A stretch of 64,000 bases of DNA from Enterococcaceae bacterium. Its GTDB lineage: Bacteria; Bacillota; Bacilli; Lactobacillales; Enterococcaceae. Below are positions 52,140-61,413 of the stretch, one piece after another. Where the stretch lies: NCBI GenBank assembly GCA_022649665.1, contig JALCOL010000004.1, forward strand, positions 124,001-188,000. The letters are read 5' to 3'. The notes under the pieces were generated by a model. It did no database searches, was not told the DNA's origin, and saw only the letters and a program-made list of their open reading frames with translations. The translations under genes and the position numbers were made by a program. Positions within the stretch are counted from its first letter, which is position 1. Every line of letters begins with the position of its first letter.

Positions 52140-53029
52140 TGAATATCCAGCAATTGCAATTTGTGATCGCTGTTGCCGAAAGCGGCAGTTTTCGCGCAGC
52201 TGCCAAGCGCCTTTATATCGCTCAGCCGAGTTTGTCGCGCGGGATCAAAGAACTGGAAAAAGAGCTGGCAACAGAATTATTCCAACGGACCGCCAAAGGG
52301 GCGAAGTTGACGAATTCCGGTTATTTATTTTATGAAGAAGCGCGCAAGATCACCAAGCAGTTCAGTGCACTGAATGAGCGTTTCGCTCCAAAAAATGCAG
52401 CGGCACATTTGGTTATTTCGGGCCAGCATTATGACTTTTTAGCGGTGATCGTCAGCCGGATACTGGCACTTGACGCAGCGCAGACGATCCGCATCGCCGA
52501 AGGGACGACCCTTGAAGTGATCGAAGACGTTGAAACATACAAAAGCGAGCTGGGTGTCATTTGTCTGGATCCGCAAAACCAAAGCGGACTGCTGCAGATT
52601 TTAGCGCATCAAGGTTTGGAGTATCAAACGGTCACAAGTTTTCGGCCGCACATTTATTTGAGCCGCAACCATCCGCTCGCCGCTCGCCAAGAGATTCGCC
52701 AAAGTGATTTAGCGCCATATCCGCAAGTTCGTTTTTTGCAGGAATCTTCCTATCGCCAGCTGGCAGAAGATCCGCTCGCTCAGCCGAAAAAAGGGGTGAC
52801 GATCCTGGCAAGCGACCGCGGGACCCTTAACGAAGTCTTGCAGGCAGGAAATGCTTATGCATCCGGCTCGGGACTTGTTTCTGATCCGGAAGAACAAGAG
52901 CTGGTACTTGTTCTGCTCGCGGACGGGGCGGAAAGCGAGATCGGGATCGTTACCCGCAAGAATCAAAAATTGTCTGAACACGCCGCACTTTTTACAAAAG
53001 AACTGCAAAACTACTTGCAGACTAGTTGA
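52139..53029 (+). CDS. LysR-family regulator 2 of sulfate assimilation
   Basis: A 296-residue LysR-type regulator paralogous to the one at 41382. The helix-turn-helix holds VIAVAESGSFRAAAKRLYIA and QPSLSRGIKELEKELATEL, followed by a ligand-binding domain. It is translationally coupled to SUMT (TGATG). Having regulators at both ends of the same operon suggests two signals or two targets, for example the sulfate operon and the siroheme operon (inference). Confidence 0.9.
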   Translation: MNIQQLQFVIAVAESGSFRAAAKRLYIAQPSLSRGIKELEKELATELFQRTAKGAKLTNSGYLFYEEARKITKQFSALNERFAPKNAAAHLVISGQHYDFLAVIVSRILALDAAQTIRIAEGTTLEVIEDVETYKSELGVICLDPQNQSGLLQILAHQGLEYQTVTSFRPHIYLSRNHPLAARQEIRQSDLAPYPQVRFLQESSYRQLAEDPLAQPKKGVTILASDRGTLNEVLQAGNAYASGSGLVSDPEEQELVLVLLADGAESEIGIVTRKNQKLSEHAALFTKELQNYLQTS

Positions 53030-53055
53030 TTTTTTACATAAATGGGGGGACTTTG

Positions 53056-54123
53056 ATGGGAAAACGCGTCAAGAAAGATCGAACGAAAGAGAATATTTTG
53101 CGTGCGGCAACAGCAATCTTGGTGGTTGTGAGCCTTGGGGCGTTTAAATGGCTGCTTTCTCCCGAAACAGATCACTCAGCGGAAAAAGACAAGACCGTCA
53201 CGATCACGAATGTCTCCTATGATCCGACCCGTGAGTTGTATCAAAGCTATAACCAGCTTTTTCAAAAATATTGGAAAGCGAAGACTGGCGAATCAGTCAA
53301 AATCAATCAATCGCACGGCGGCAGCGGTTCACAAGCCAATTCGGTCATTTCCGGCAATAAAGCTGATGTCGTCACGCTGGCATTGAGTCCGGACATTACC
53401 AGTATCGAAGAAGCCGGCTTGATCGACAAAGGATGGGAAAAGAAACTTCCTGATGACGCGGCACCATACGCTTCGACGATCGTCTTTTTGGTGCGCAAGG
53501 GAAACCCAAAAAACATCACCGACTGGTCTGATTTGATCAAAAAAGAGGTCGCCGTGATCACACCAAACCCGAAAACGTCCGGCGGGGCTCGCTGGAATTA
53601 TTTGGCCGCTTGGGCATATGCGGACCAAACGAATGGACACCAAACCGAACAAACTGAACAATTTGTCAAAAAGCTCTATCAAAATGTCAAAGTGCTGGAT
53701 GCGAGTGCGCGTGCGGCAACGACGACCTTTACCGAAAACGGCCAAGGAGATGTTTTAGTCGCTTGGGAGAATGAAGCGTATCTCGCGCTGAAAGATCATC
53801 CGGACAAATATGAAATCATCACGCCGAGCATCAGTATCAAAGCGGAGCCGACAGTTGCAGTCGTCGATAGCGTGGCCGAAGAAAGACATACGACAAAAAT
53901 TGCCCAAGCCTATTTGAAATATCTGTACTCGGAAAAAGCCCAAAAAATCGCCGCAGAAAATTATTATCGGCCTTCCAGCGAAAAAGTCGCCGCAGAATAT
54001 GCTGACCGCTTTGCCAAAGTGAAAATGATCTCGATCAATGATCAAGAGTTCGGCGGCTGGGCAAAAGTCCAGAAGAAGCATTTTGCGGAAAACGGGATCT
54101 TTGATCAGATATATAAAAAGTAA
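53056..54123 (+). CDS. Sulfate-binding protein of the ABC importer
   Basis: A 355-residue extracellular solute-binding protein of the Sbp/CysP family. Motifs are SHGGSGSQANSVISGNKADV, NPKTSGGARWNYLAAWAYA and GDVLVAWENEAYL, which form the sulfate site. The N terminus has a basic stretch and a membrane segment (about residues 18-34) but no cysteine lipobox, so it may be an uncleaved membrane-anchored protein. That is unusual for a Gram-positive binding protein. ATG 53056 follows GGGGGG. It is the last gene of the operon. Confidence 0.92.
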   Translation: MGKRVKKDRTKENILRAATAILVVVSLGAFKWLLSPETDHSAEKDKTVTITNVSYDPTRELYQSYNQLFQKYWKAKTGESVKINQSHGGSGSQANSVISGNKADVVTLALSPDITSIEEAGLIDKGWEKKLPDDAAPYASTIVFLVRKGNPKNITDWSDLIKKEVAVITPNPKTSGGARWNYLAAWAYADQTNGHQTEQTEQFVKKLYQNVKVLDASARAATTTFTENGQGDVLVAWENEAYLALKDHPDKYEIITPSISIKAEPTVAVVDSVAEERHTTKIAQAYLKYLYSEKAQKIAAENYYRPSSEKVAAEYADRFAKVKMISINDQEFGGWAKVQKKHFAENGIFDQIYKK

Positions 54124-54140
54124 TAAAAATGATCGTGAGC

Positions 54141-54167
54141 AGCCGATGTTTTCACTCGGCTTTTTTT
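54141..54167 (+). terminator. Terminator of the sulfate operon
   Basis: AGCCGA (54141-54146) pairs with TCGGCT (54156-54161), followed by seven T. Confidence 0.8.
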
Positions 54168-54197
54168 GTGTGAAAAAAGCAAATAAAAAATAAGCGC

Positions 54198-54226
54198 TTC
54201 CACAAAAAGACAACGCGTGTTACAAT
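54198..54226 (+). promoter_or_regulatory. Promoter of the alcohol dehydrogenase gene
   Basis: TTCCAC and TACAAT (54221-54226) are 17 bases apart, with TGT before the -10 (extended -10). Confidence 0.55.
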
Positions 54227-54280
54227 AATAAAAGTAACAGGTAATACATTTAAAATCCAAAAAGGAAAAGGAGTTTTTTT

Positions 54281-55348
54281 ATGAAAGGGTACGGAGCAAT
54301 CAAAATCAATCAACCAGGTTGGATCGAGAAGGAACGGCCGACAGCCGGTCCGTTGGATGCGATCATTCGCCCGACGGCACTTGCACCATGCAGTTCGGAT
54401 ATCCATGTGATCCATGGAGGCTTTGGCGAAATCACTGACCGCATCGTTGGGCACGAAGCAGTCGGCGAAGTTGTCGAAGTGGGGAACCTTGTCAAAAATT
54501 TCCAACCGGGAGACAAAGTAGTCATTCCGTGTACTACACCGGATTGGGAAGCTGTTTCGCTTCAAGACCGCAATATCAATAATGCGCACGACTTTGGGTT
54601 GATGAAAAGTTTTAAATTTCTCTCGCAAAAAGACGGCGTGTTTGCCGAATTTTTCCATGTGAATAATGCCGACGCAAACTTGGTCCATATGCCGGAAAAT
54701 GTCAGCGTGGAAGATGCTTTGATGACTGTGGACATGATGTCGACTGGTTTTTACGGCGTTGAAAATGCTGAAGTAAGCTTTGGCGATACAGTCGTGATCT
54801 TCGGGATCGGGCCAGTCGGGTTGATGGCTGTTGCCGGAACCGCGCTGCGCGGCGCAGGCAAAATCATTGCGATCGGCACGCGGCCGAATTGTGTCGAACT
54901 TGCTAAAGAATTCGGCGCAACGGATATCGTCAGCTATAAAGACGGCGACGTGGTCGAACAGATCTTGGCCATGGGCGGCAAAGTCGATAAAGTTATTTTA
55001 GCGGGCGGAAATTGCTCAACGATGAATCAAGCGCTCGCACTCGTTAAACCAAACGGCATTATTTCCAATATGAACTTTTTGGATGTCAAAGATAAATTCG
55101 ATATTCCTGCTGCGCTTTGGGCACTCGGGATGGGCGACATCACGATCCGCTCGGGATTCTGTCCAGGCGGAGCACGCCGGATCGAACGGCTGCTTGAAAT
55201 CATTAAAGCCGGCCGCTGCCATCCCGGCAAACTTTTGAATAAAAAATATACCGGCTTTAGCGAAATCGAAAATGCGTACAAGATCATGGAAGAAAAACCG
55301 CGCGATTTGATCAAACCATATGTCGTGATCGACTGGGATAAAGAGTAA
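54281..55348 (+). CDS. Zinc-dependent secondary-alcohol dehydrogenase-like protein
   Basis: A 355-residue medium-chain dehydrogenase. It resembles clostridial NADP-dependent isopropanol dehydrogenase across its length: MKGYGAIKINQPGWIEKERP at the start, Cys37 in ALAPCSSDIH, His58-Glu59 in GHEAVGEVVEVG, IPCTTPDWEA, and the nucleotide-binding GIGPVGLMAVAG. The structural-zinc cysteine lobe is absent, as in that subgroup. It should reduce ketones or aldehydes or oxidise secondary alcohols; the physiological substrate is unknown. It has its own promoter and terminator and no partner. Confidence 0.88.
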   Translation: MKGYGAIKINQPGWIEKERPTAGPLDAIIRPTALAPCSSDIHVIHGGFGEITDRIVGHEAVGEVVEVGNLVKNFQPGDKVVIPCTTPDWEAVSLQDRNINNAHDFGLMKSFKFLSQKDGVFAEFFHVNNADANLVHMPENVSVEDALMTVDMMSTGFYGVENAEVSFGDTVVIFGIGPVGLMAVAGTALRGAGKIIAIGTRPNCVELAKEFGATDIVSYKDGDVVEQILAMGGKVDKVILAGGNCSTMNQALALVKPNGIISNMNFLDVKDKFDIPAALWALGMGDITIRSGFCPGGARRIERLLEIIKAGRCHPGKLLNKKYTGFSEIENAYKIMEEKPRDLIKPYVVIDWDKE

Positions 55349-55392
55349 CGATCCGCGGCGGTTATTTTTAGAACACTATTTATCCAGAATTA

Positions 55393-55430
55393 GGAGCTAT
55401 GACAAGTTTTTTGGTCATAGCTCCTTTTTT
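55393..55430 (+). terminator. Strong terminator after the alcohol dehydrogenase gene
   Basis: GGAGCTATGAC pairs perfectly with GTCATAGCTCC, followed by six T. Same stem family as 356 and 30649. Confidence 0.9.
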
Positions 55431-55715
55431 GTGCAGTGATGCAAGATAAAAGAAAGCAATCATGCAAAATACATAAGTAATTTCAAATAATAAAAAGTGG
55501 AATATGTCAGGATAGAACAGTAATAAATCATGACATACGTGTTATATTTATCAAATTTTCAAATGCGCGGTCAAAAACGTGATGATTTTCATGCTGGAAT
55601 CCACCTTATAGTATGAGTGTAGCAAGGGGCATGAGAAACTGCGAACTTGAAAAAGAGTCAGTAAACAAGAAATGAAACATCTGCAGTACGTTTCAATGAA
55701 AGGAAGTGAGAATGA
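55431..55715 (+). promoter_or_regulatory. AT-rich upstream region of the WxL locus
   Basis: No gene is seen here. An inverted repeat TATGTCA (55503-55509) / TGACATA (55531-55537) is spaced by 21 bases. A possible -10 TATAGT is at 55607-55612 without a good -35, which would fit an activator-dependent promoter such as an Mga-family target. AAAGGAAG then precedes the first WxL gene. Confidence 0.4.
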
Positions 55716-58700
55716 ATGAAGAAAACGATCGTGGGTTTGACGGTTGGCTGTTTATTGATCCCGGGAATGCTGAATTCGGGGATCGCCTTTGCGGAAGCAA
55801 ATGAAAATCAAAATTCTACAGAAGAATCTGCCGCCGCAAAAATCTTGACGTCTCAAACAGCGGCATCAGCTGCACAAGAAACAGCGAGCTCTTCAGCCAA
55901 GGAGCCGGCTGCATCTTCTTCTGAAAATAAGGAAGCGAGCGCGCCAGCTGAAGCGTCAGCTGTACCAGAAACACCGGCTTTTACGGAAGAACAAGCAAAA
56001 CAATTGCAAGAAAAGCTTCCAGCAGATACAACGATCCAATTCACTGAGGGGAAGCTGATCATTGAACTTCCAGCTGACATTGATCCGAGCATCGCCCAAA
56101 AAGCTTATGACGATCTGAAACTTAATGTGCCAGTTGAAATTCGCGTGAAAGCAGCGAATCTTGATCAAAAAAGTGATTCGTATAAGCTGGGCATTCAAGT
56201 ATTTCAAGAAGCCATGATTGCAAATGCAGATAACTTAGGGGCTGCTGCAGAAATATTAAATGGGACGATTCCATCCGCAATAAAAAATAGTAAGGATTAT
56301 CAAAAAGCAATGATGGGTAACAGATTTTATTGGGGTGGAATATTTGGAAATTCAAATAGGTATGAAGAATATGGAACAGATTCATTTAAGGTGGATGCTA
56401 ACCAGTTTCAGGCTGGGATTGAGGCGGCTCGTCAGGCATATGCTCTAGAGTTAGAGGGTTATTTAGAGAAAATCAATTCTCAAGCAATGATTTATCGTGA
56501 CAAATTAGCAGACTCGACTGCGTATGTTCCAAATGCTGAATCAAGCATGGGAGGATTTTGGGGATTTATCAGTGGTGCTGGGACAGCTGTAGGAGAATTA
56601 ATCAAGAGATTTTTTGGTGGTGGATTAGATAAGAAAATTCCAGAAGTATGGACATATGACAGTAATTCACCATTAACCAGTGCTGGATCTTTTCAAGGAA
56701 GAAAAACAAAGAAAACTTCTGAAGTAGTGAAAGAAACACAAAAAAACTTGATTAATTATATTGGGATTGTTTTACCGACAGTTCAAAATATTTTGGTCAA
56801 AAGAACGCTCAAAGATCCGCGGGCGATCGGTGGTCCAGAAGGTGTGTTTTTACCTGAAACACTAAATGAAGCACTGACATTGAACAAAGGCCTGAATACG
56901 GTCACAAAAACTTTTGGCTTTGGTGATGCAATTAAATCAAACATCGCTGATCAGATTTATATCAGTATGCGGAACGCAGTGAAAACCGCGTTAGTTGAAT
57001 CAGGGCAAAAAGGATTGAATAAACAAATCGCAGTCCAATTGGCTGATGAAGCACCACTCGCTAGCTTCAAAACGATTAACGATTATTATACTGAAGGCGA
57101 AAGCTTGTCACTCGCTTATGATGCCACGTACACTTTGTCGCAAAGCTATATCACTCCGCTGAAGGCGATCGCAATGTCGAATGCTTTCATCAATGAAAAA
57201 GACAAGAGTCAAGGAGATTTAACGGAAGGGCAGCTGTTCGAGCTGCTGGCACGTGATCATGCCGATATCTTTACCGCGGAAACGATGCAGAAATTCAATT
57301 CAGACGGCGGGAAAGCCGCACGGGAGATGCTGTACAAGATTTACCGTGCTGAATTTGACGGGGTACAAAAAGCGATCAATGATTTCCAAGCGAATCCGTT
57401 TGAAATCGGGACGACCGCTACATTCACCAATCCAAACAACAATGAACAAGTCAATGTGCAGGATTACATCGTGATCTGGAATTGGCTCAACCTTGCTTCG
57501 CAAACTTTGATGAAAAACGGGATGCATGATGCGGATTTGAAGTCGCATGAACAAAAAGATGGGAAAGTCGCTGAAATCAGTGAAACACCAACTGAGCAAA
57601 TGACACTTGCGTCAAATGAAATCGCAGCGGCAAACCAAGCGTATCCGAATGATACGGACATCATTACTGAACATCACGATGAAATGATGGCGATCGCAAA
57701 AGACAGCTACCGATACTCTTACAATGCCGAAGCGAAACGAGCGAACACTGCTTTTGAAAAAGGCGGCGAAGAGTTCATCAATCAGGCGACCGTCAAGAAC
57801 AAAGAGCCATACTCGTTATATGGTTTGAAAGGAATCAAAGATACGCCAGATGAACCGCTCGATGCAAACTATACCGGCACGAATGACCAGACCTCTTCCT
57901 TATTCAAAGCAGGGGATCCGAATTATCTAGCCGGACTTGCTTTTAAAGACGGCTTCGCGAAAAAATTCGAAACGGACGGTTTGCAAATCGTCCTCGAAGT
58001 CCAAAAAGACAAAGACAGTCTTGGCGAAGTGTCCGAGCTGAAAGAATTATTTAAAGCTGACTCCTTGATGCGTTACGGTGTCATCAGTCAAAAGAAAACA
58101 ACGATCAATATCCCGAATGCAGCTGGGTGGGAACTGGAAGACCCGCAGCAGAAGGGACATTCGCTCAGCGGCAATACGATCGAACTTGAAAATCAGCCGT
58201 TTGAAACAGGCAACTATCCATATGAAAACGGACAGAAGCTCACCCATCAAAAGAAAATCGTTTTGAACTATAACAAGTTGCTGACGCCGAGTATTGAGAG
58301 CTTTACTGCAAACGGCTTTTCAGTTGAAGGAACGCTCAAAAGATATGAAGGCAAAAAGCAAACTGTTCAAATCAAAGATCAAAGCGGCACAGTGATCGTG
58401 ACCGCGAAAGTCGATCAAAAGGGCCGATTCGAAGCGGATCTTCCGCAAGACAAAGTCAAAGTCGGCGATACGCTTAGTGCAACCGCTGTTCTCGTCAATA
58501 CTTTCGGAACGGAAACAACGAGCGCGGCACGGCAAACAAAAATCACTGAAGGAACACTTGTCTTTAACGTAACGACCGCGAGCGGCAAAGACAATAACGA
58601 GCTGCTTTGGACCAAACGCTTGCTGCAATTGGGCAGCATCACATTAGACCGTGACGCAGGCAATGAGATCGAGATCGCTGTAAAAGACCATCGTCTCGTA

Positions 58701-58961
58701 CCAAAAGACTGGTCATTGACCGTTGGAGCTGCTGGTACGCAAAATTCGCATTTTGAACTGATGTGGAATGATCAGCTGCTGATTCCGGGAACATCGATCC
58801 ACGTCTTAGAAGGATCCGGAACGAAAGAACAAGACTTTTCTGAAAAAGAAGGTCTCAAGCTTCACAGTGATAAAACGATCCCAATCGGCAAATATACCAG
58901 TGAAAAAGGAACAGCACCTACTGTCGAATGGACACTTAACAATGTCGAAACTGCCGATTGA
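55716..58961 (+). CDS. Large secreted WxL-domain protein, unassigned N-terminal region
   Basis: A 1081-residue exported protein. Signal peptide residues 1-26 (cleavage after AFA), then a Ser/Ala/Glu-rich linker to about residue 85. A large unassigned alpha-rich body of about 770 residues follows, containing a Gly-rich hydrophobic patch GGFWGFISGAGTAVGELI. A bacterial Ig-like domain lies at about 859-945 (SIESFTANGFSVEGTLKRYE), and a C-terminal WxL domain has WSLTV (about 999) and WTLNN (about 1071). The WxL domain should bind the cell wall. Bases from about 56230 to 56800 are richer in A+T than the rest. It heads the WxL operon and may be a surface effector or adhesin (inference). Confidence 0.85.
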   Translation: MKKTIVGLTVGCLLIPGMLNSGIAFAEANENQNSTEESAAAKILTSQTAASAAQETASSSAKEPAASSSENKEASAPAEASAVPETPAFTEEQAKQLQEKLPADTTIQFTEGKLIIELPADIDPSIAQKAYDDLKLNVPVEIRVKAANLDQKSDSYKLGIQVFQEAMIANADNLGAAAEILNGTIPSAIKNSKDYQKAMMGNRFYWGGIFGNSNRYEEYGTDSFKVDANQFQAGIEAARQAYALELEGYLEKINSQAMIYRDKLADSTAYVPNAESSMGGFWGFISGAGTAVGELIKRFFGGGLDKKIPEVWTYDSNSPLTSAGSFQGRKTKKTSEVVKETQKNLINYIGIVLPTVQNILVKRTLKDPRAIGGPEGVFLPETLNEALTLNKGLNTVTKTFGFGDAIKSNIADQIYISMRNAVKTALVESGQKGLNKQIAVQLADEAPLASFKTINDYYTEGESLSLAYDATYTLSQSYITPLKAIAMSNAFINEKDKSQGDLTEGQLFELLARDHADIFTAETMQKFNSDGGKAAREMLYKIYRAEFDGVQKAINDFQANPFEIGTTATFTNPNNNEQVNVQDYIVIWNWLNLASQTLMKNGMHDADLKSHEQKDGKVAEISETPTEQMTLASNEIAAANQAYPNDTDIITEHHDEMMAIAKDSYRYSYNAEAKRANTAFEKGGEEFINQATVKNKEPYSLYGLKGIKDTPDEPLDANYTGTNDQTSSLFKAGDPNYLAGLAFKDGFAKKFETDGLQIVLEVQKDKDSLGEVSELKELFKADSLMRYGVISQKKTTINIPNAAGWELEDPQQKGHSLSGNTIELENQPFETGNYPYENGQKLTHQKKIVLNYNKLLTPSIESFTANGFSVEGTLKRYEGKKQTVQIKDQSGTVIVTAKVDQKGRFEADLPQDKVKVGDTLSATAVLVNTFGTETTSAARQTKITEGTLVFNVTTASGKDNNELLWTKRLLQLGSITLDRDAGNEIEIAVKDHRLVPKDWSLTVGAAGTQNSHFELMWNDQLLIPGTSIHVLEGSGTKEQDFSEKEGLKLHSDKTIPIGKYTSEKGTAPTVEWTLNNVETAD

Positions 58962-58993
58962 TCGATAGATGAGGACCACAAAGGAGGGAGAAA

Positions 58994-59422
58994 ATGAAAC
59001 GAAGGATTTCGATTTTAGTCGGGCTCGGGCTTTTCCTGATGTTGGGACTGACCAGTCTGGCTCATCCCGCCAGAGCCAGCGGAGAAAATGATTTTTCCGC
59101 ACACGGAACGGCCACTTTCGAAGTCGTCGAATCGACGGCAAACAGCGGGCAACAAGACAAAAAAACAGATTCGGCCGCAACGCCGAGTGAAAAGAATCCT
59201 ACGAACCAAGGCAAGAATGTTCAAACCGGCCGTCGCAACAATTCTCCAGCGACTGCTGCAAAGGACACGGATGATCAAAAATCACTGAATACTGCTTCAC
59301 ACAAAATGCTTCCGCAAACCAATATGCTGACAAGTTTTGGTTTATCATTTCTCGGCGGACTCTTGCTGATGTTCGGCTGGATCCTCCTTTGGTTAAGGAG
59401 GCGCAAAAATGAAGAGAACTAA
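58994..59422 (+). CDS. Small LPxTG-anchored surface protein
   Basis: A 142-residue secreted protein. Signal peptide residues 1-28 (ends ARA), then a polar Ser/Thr/Asn-rich segment without a recognisable domain. The sortase signal LPQTN is at residues 106-110, followed by a membrane segment and a RRRKNEEN tail. Small LPxTG proteins of this type commonly accompany WxL genes. The final codons overlap the next WxL gene by 14 bases. No sortase gene is present in the window. Confidence 0.87.
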   Translation: MKRRISILVGLGLFLMLGLTSLAHPARASGENDFSAHGTATFEVVESTANSGQQDKKTDSAATPSEKNPTNQGKNVQTGRRNNSPATAAKDTDDQKSLNTASHKMLPQTNMLTSFGLSFLGGLLLMFGWILLWLRRRKNEEN

Positions 59423-59978
59423 ATTTGTTTTCGCGGCGCTTTTGACCATACTGGCAAGCGGCGTCATCACAACAACCGTTGATGCAGAAGAAGCATCTCA
59501 TAATAGCGGAGAGGCGGAGACGGCCGTCGGGATCAAAATCACTGAGCCAAGCTTTTGGCTGACGGATGTCTGCGACCTTGCTTTCGGAAAAGTGGAAACT
59601 TCCGGAAAAGTCCGCCAGATTTCCGCCAAAAATGATCTGCGGGTCAAAATCAAAGAGCGGCGAGCGGCAGGAAGCCCGTGGAAATTACTGCTTACTTTTG
59701 AAACTTTTGAAAATGAAAGCCGCACACCGGTATCAGATGTAAAAATCACTTTGGGAGAAGGTGAAGCAAAAAGTACCGCGAGCGGAAGTATCGATGGAAA
59801 TAAGGCAACACTTACTTGCGAACAGCAAACAAAACTTGGAGCACAAATCGGCAAGATCGAACCCGCTGAAGTGACCTATACGATTCCGAAAGAAAAAGTG
59901 GTCATGACTTTGCCGGCGGATACGCCGCCAGGAAAATATCAAACAACTCTCGTATATGTACTGAGCGACGCTCCTTAA
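59409..59978 (+). CDS. WxL-domain surface protein (degenerate distal motif)
   Basis: A 189-residue protein with a signal peptide (residues 1-26, ends VDA) and a WxL domain over most of its length. The proximal motif is SPWKLLLTF (Trp91). The distal motif usually reads WTLSDAP, but here it is YVLSDAP, so Trp is replaced by Tyr. GGAGG precedes ATG 59409 inside the LPxTG gene. By family, WxL domains attach non-covalently to peptidoglycan and interact with DUF916 proteins, one of which is encoded at 61414. Confidence 0.87.
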   Translation: MKRTKFVFAALLTILASGVITTTVDAEEASHNSGEAETAVGIKITEPSFWLTDVCDLAFGKVETSGKVRQISAKNDLRVKIKERRAAGSPWKLLLTFETFENESRTPVSDVKITLGEGEAKSTASGSIDGNKATLTCEQQTKLGAQIGKIEPAEVTYTIPKEKVVMTLPADTPPGKYQTTLVYVLSDAP

Positions 59979-60035
59979 AAATGGGAATTATGGATCCAAA
60001 AAATAAAAAGCATACAAAAAATGGAGGAAATTATA

Positions 60036-60635
60036 ATGAATACAACGATCAAAGGATTAGGCGCACTACTTGCAACAGTTACGATGCTGACGGCAGCCAG
60101 CCCCGCATTTGCGGCAGAAGTCGGGACAAAACAAGACACAAATACGCAGGTGGAAGTCACGGACAATATAGATGATAAAGACAAAGACAAACCTGGAACA
60201 AACACTGATCTGCAATTAGTCCAAGTGCCATCGCAATTTAATTTCAAAACGAAATTGCAATCGAGCAATGAGTATTCGATCGATGGTAAAAATGAAGGGA
60301 CAAATAAAGATTATGTTGTATTCACGAACTCTACGAAACAAAAATGGTCGGTCAAATCAGTCGTGAATCCAGAAATGACAGATCCTACTAAAAACAAAAA
60401 AGTTGATGTTACTGGACTGAGTTTCAAAGTTGGCGCGAAAGCAATCGATGCGAAAACTGGTGCGATCGTGATGGACAGTTTGACAAATCCGATTGGACAG
60501 GACGGAAAAGCAACAGCAAGTCTGGATTCGTTGCAGATCAAAGTGACACCGAAAGCTGGCAGCAAGATCGAGCTCGGTGATAAATATACCGGCACGATGA
60601 GCAGCACCCTTTATGATACGGAAGACGCACAATAA
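60036..60635 (+). CDS. WxL-domain surface protein
   Basis: A 199-residue secreted protein. Signal peptide residues 1-27 (ends AFAA), an acidic Asp/Lys linker (DNIDDKDKDKPGTNTD), then a WxL-type domain with QKWSVKSVV (Trp104). The C-terminal YTGTMSSTLYDTEDAQ has lost the distal Trp. The likely start is ATG 60036 behind GGAGG. Similar in layout to the next gene, so the two look like a duplicated pair. Confidence 0.82.
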   Translation: MNTTIKGLGALLATVTMLTAASPAFAAEVGTKQDTNTQVEVTDNIDDKDKDKPGTNTDLQLVQVPSQFNFKTKLQSSNEYSIDGKNEGTNKDYVVFTNSTKQKWSVKSVVNPEMTDPTKNKKVDVTGLSFKVGAKAIDAKTGAIVMDSLTNPIGQDGKATASLDSLQIKVTPKAGSKIELGDKYTGTMSSTLYDTEDAQ

Positions 60636-60668
60636 AAAAACTTATAAAAAATATTGGAGGAAGAAAAA

Positions 60669-61373
60669 ATGAAATCAACAAAAATCTTAAGTTTCGTACT
60701 GATGGCCACTTCTTTACTCGCGACTGCTACCCCAGCATTTGCCGCTGAAACGGAACATGAAGTAGGCAGTAAAGACACGGATGCGACCGTCAAGATCATC
60801 CAAAAAGAGGTCGATCCAGTGAATCCAGTTGATCCGGATGACAAAGATAAAAATAAGCCAAATCCTGACCAAATCGCGAATTTGAAATTTATGGAAGCAC
60901 CAAAGACGTTCTATTTTGAAACGAAAATGACTGGCGATACTTATTCGTTGAAAGCTGACAAAACCACGACTTTTGACGGTAAAAAAGCCATTGAAGATGG
61001 GGCAAAATACCAAGTCTTCTCCGATGCAAAAGGCGCCCATTACAATGTCAAATCAGTAATCGATAAACAACTAGTAGAAAAGACAAAACCAGAGAAAAAA
61101 GTCGATGTCTCCAGCTTCAAGATCAATGATAAAGAAATCATTAATGACGGTATCGTGATGAGCCATACTATGACTGATGGAAATGGCGCCAACTATAATT
61201 TTGATACCACTGGGTTTGCAACGATGCCAGTTGAAAATATCTCCATTGATTTTACCAAAGCAGCTGCTTCAGAGCAGATCGCCTCTGGAGACGAATACAC
61301 CGGGACGATCCACAACACTTTGTACAATGTTTACAACGAAACGATAAAAACACCTACAACACCTGTAAAATAA
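60669..61373 (+). CDS. WxL-like surface protein lacking both tryptophans
   Basis: A 234-residue secreted protein related to the previous one. Signal peptide residues 1-28 (ends AFAA), a linker with VDPVNPVDPDDKDKNKPNPD, then a domain with the same order of motifs. The proximal site reads AHYNVKSVI (Tyr for Trp) and the distal one YTGTIHNTLYN. It is thus a WxL fold by alignment with its neighbour, but without the name-giving residues. Start ATG 60669 behind GGAGG. Function inferred only from context. Confidence 0.75.
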   Translation: MKSTKILSFVLMATSLLATATPAFAAETEHEVGSKDTDATVKIIQKEVDPVNPVDPDDKDKNKPNPDQIANLKFMEAPKTFYFETKMTGDTYSLKADKTTTFDGKKAIEDGAKYQVFSDAKGAHYNVKSVIDKQLVEKTKPEKKVDVSSFKINDKEIINDGIVMSHTMTDGNGANYNFDTTGFATMPVENISIDFTKAAASEQIASGDEYTGTIHNTLYNVYNETIKTPTTPVK

Positions 61374-61413
61374 GCTCCGGCACTAAAGACTAAAAAGAAT
61401 TGGGGAATGCAAG

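Noticed and set aside
54150-54205. Catabolite (CcpA) site near AAGCGCTTCC before the alcohol dehydrogenase gene
   Set aside because: Only the central AAGCGCTT resembles the consensus; the flanking bases do not fit.
60000-60035. Earlier ATG codons before the WxL gene at 60036
   Set aside because: The ATG at 60021 overlaps the GGAGG ribosome binding site; the signal peptide fits ATG 60036.
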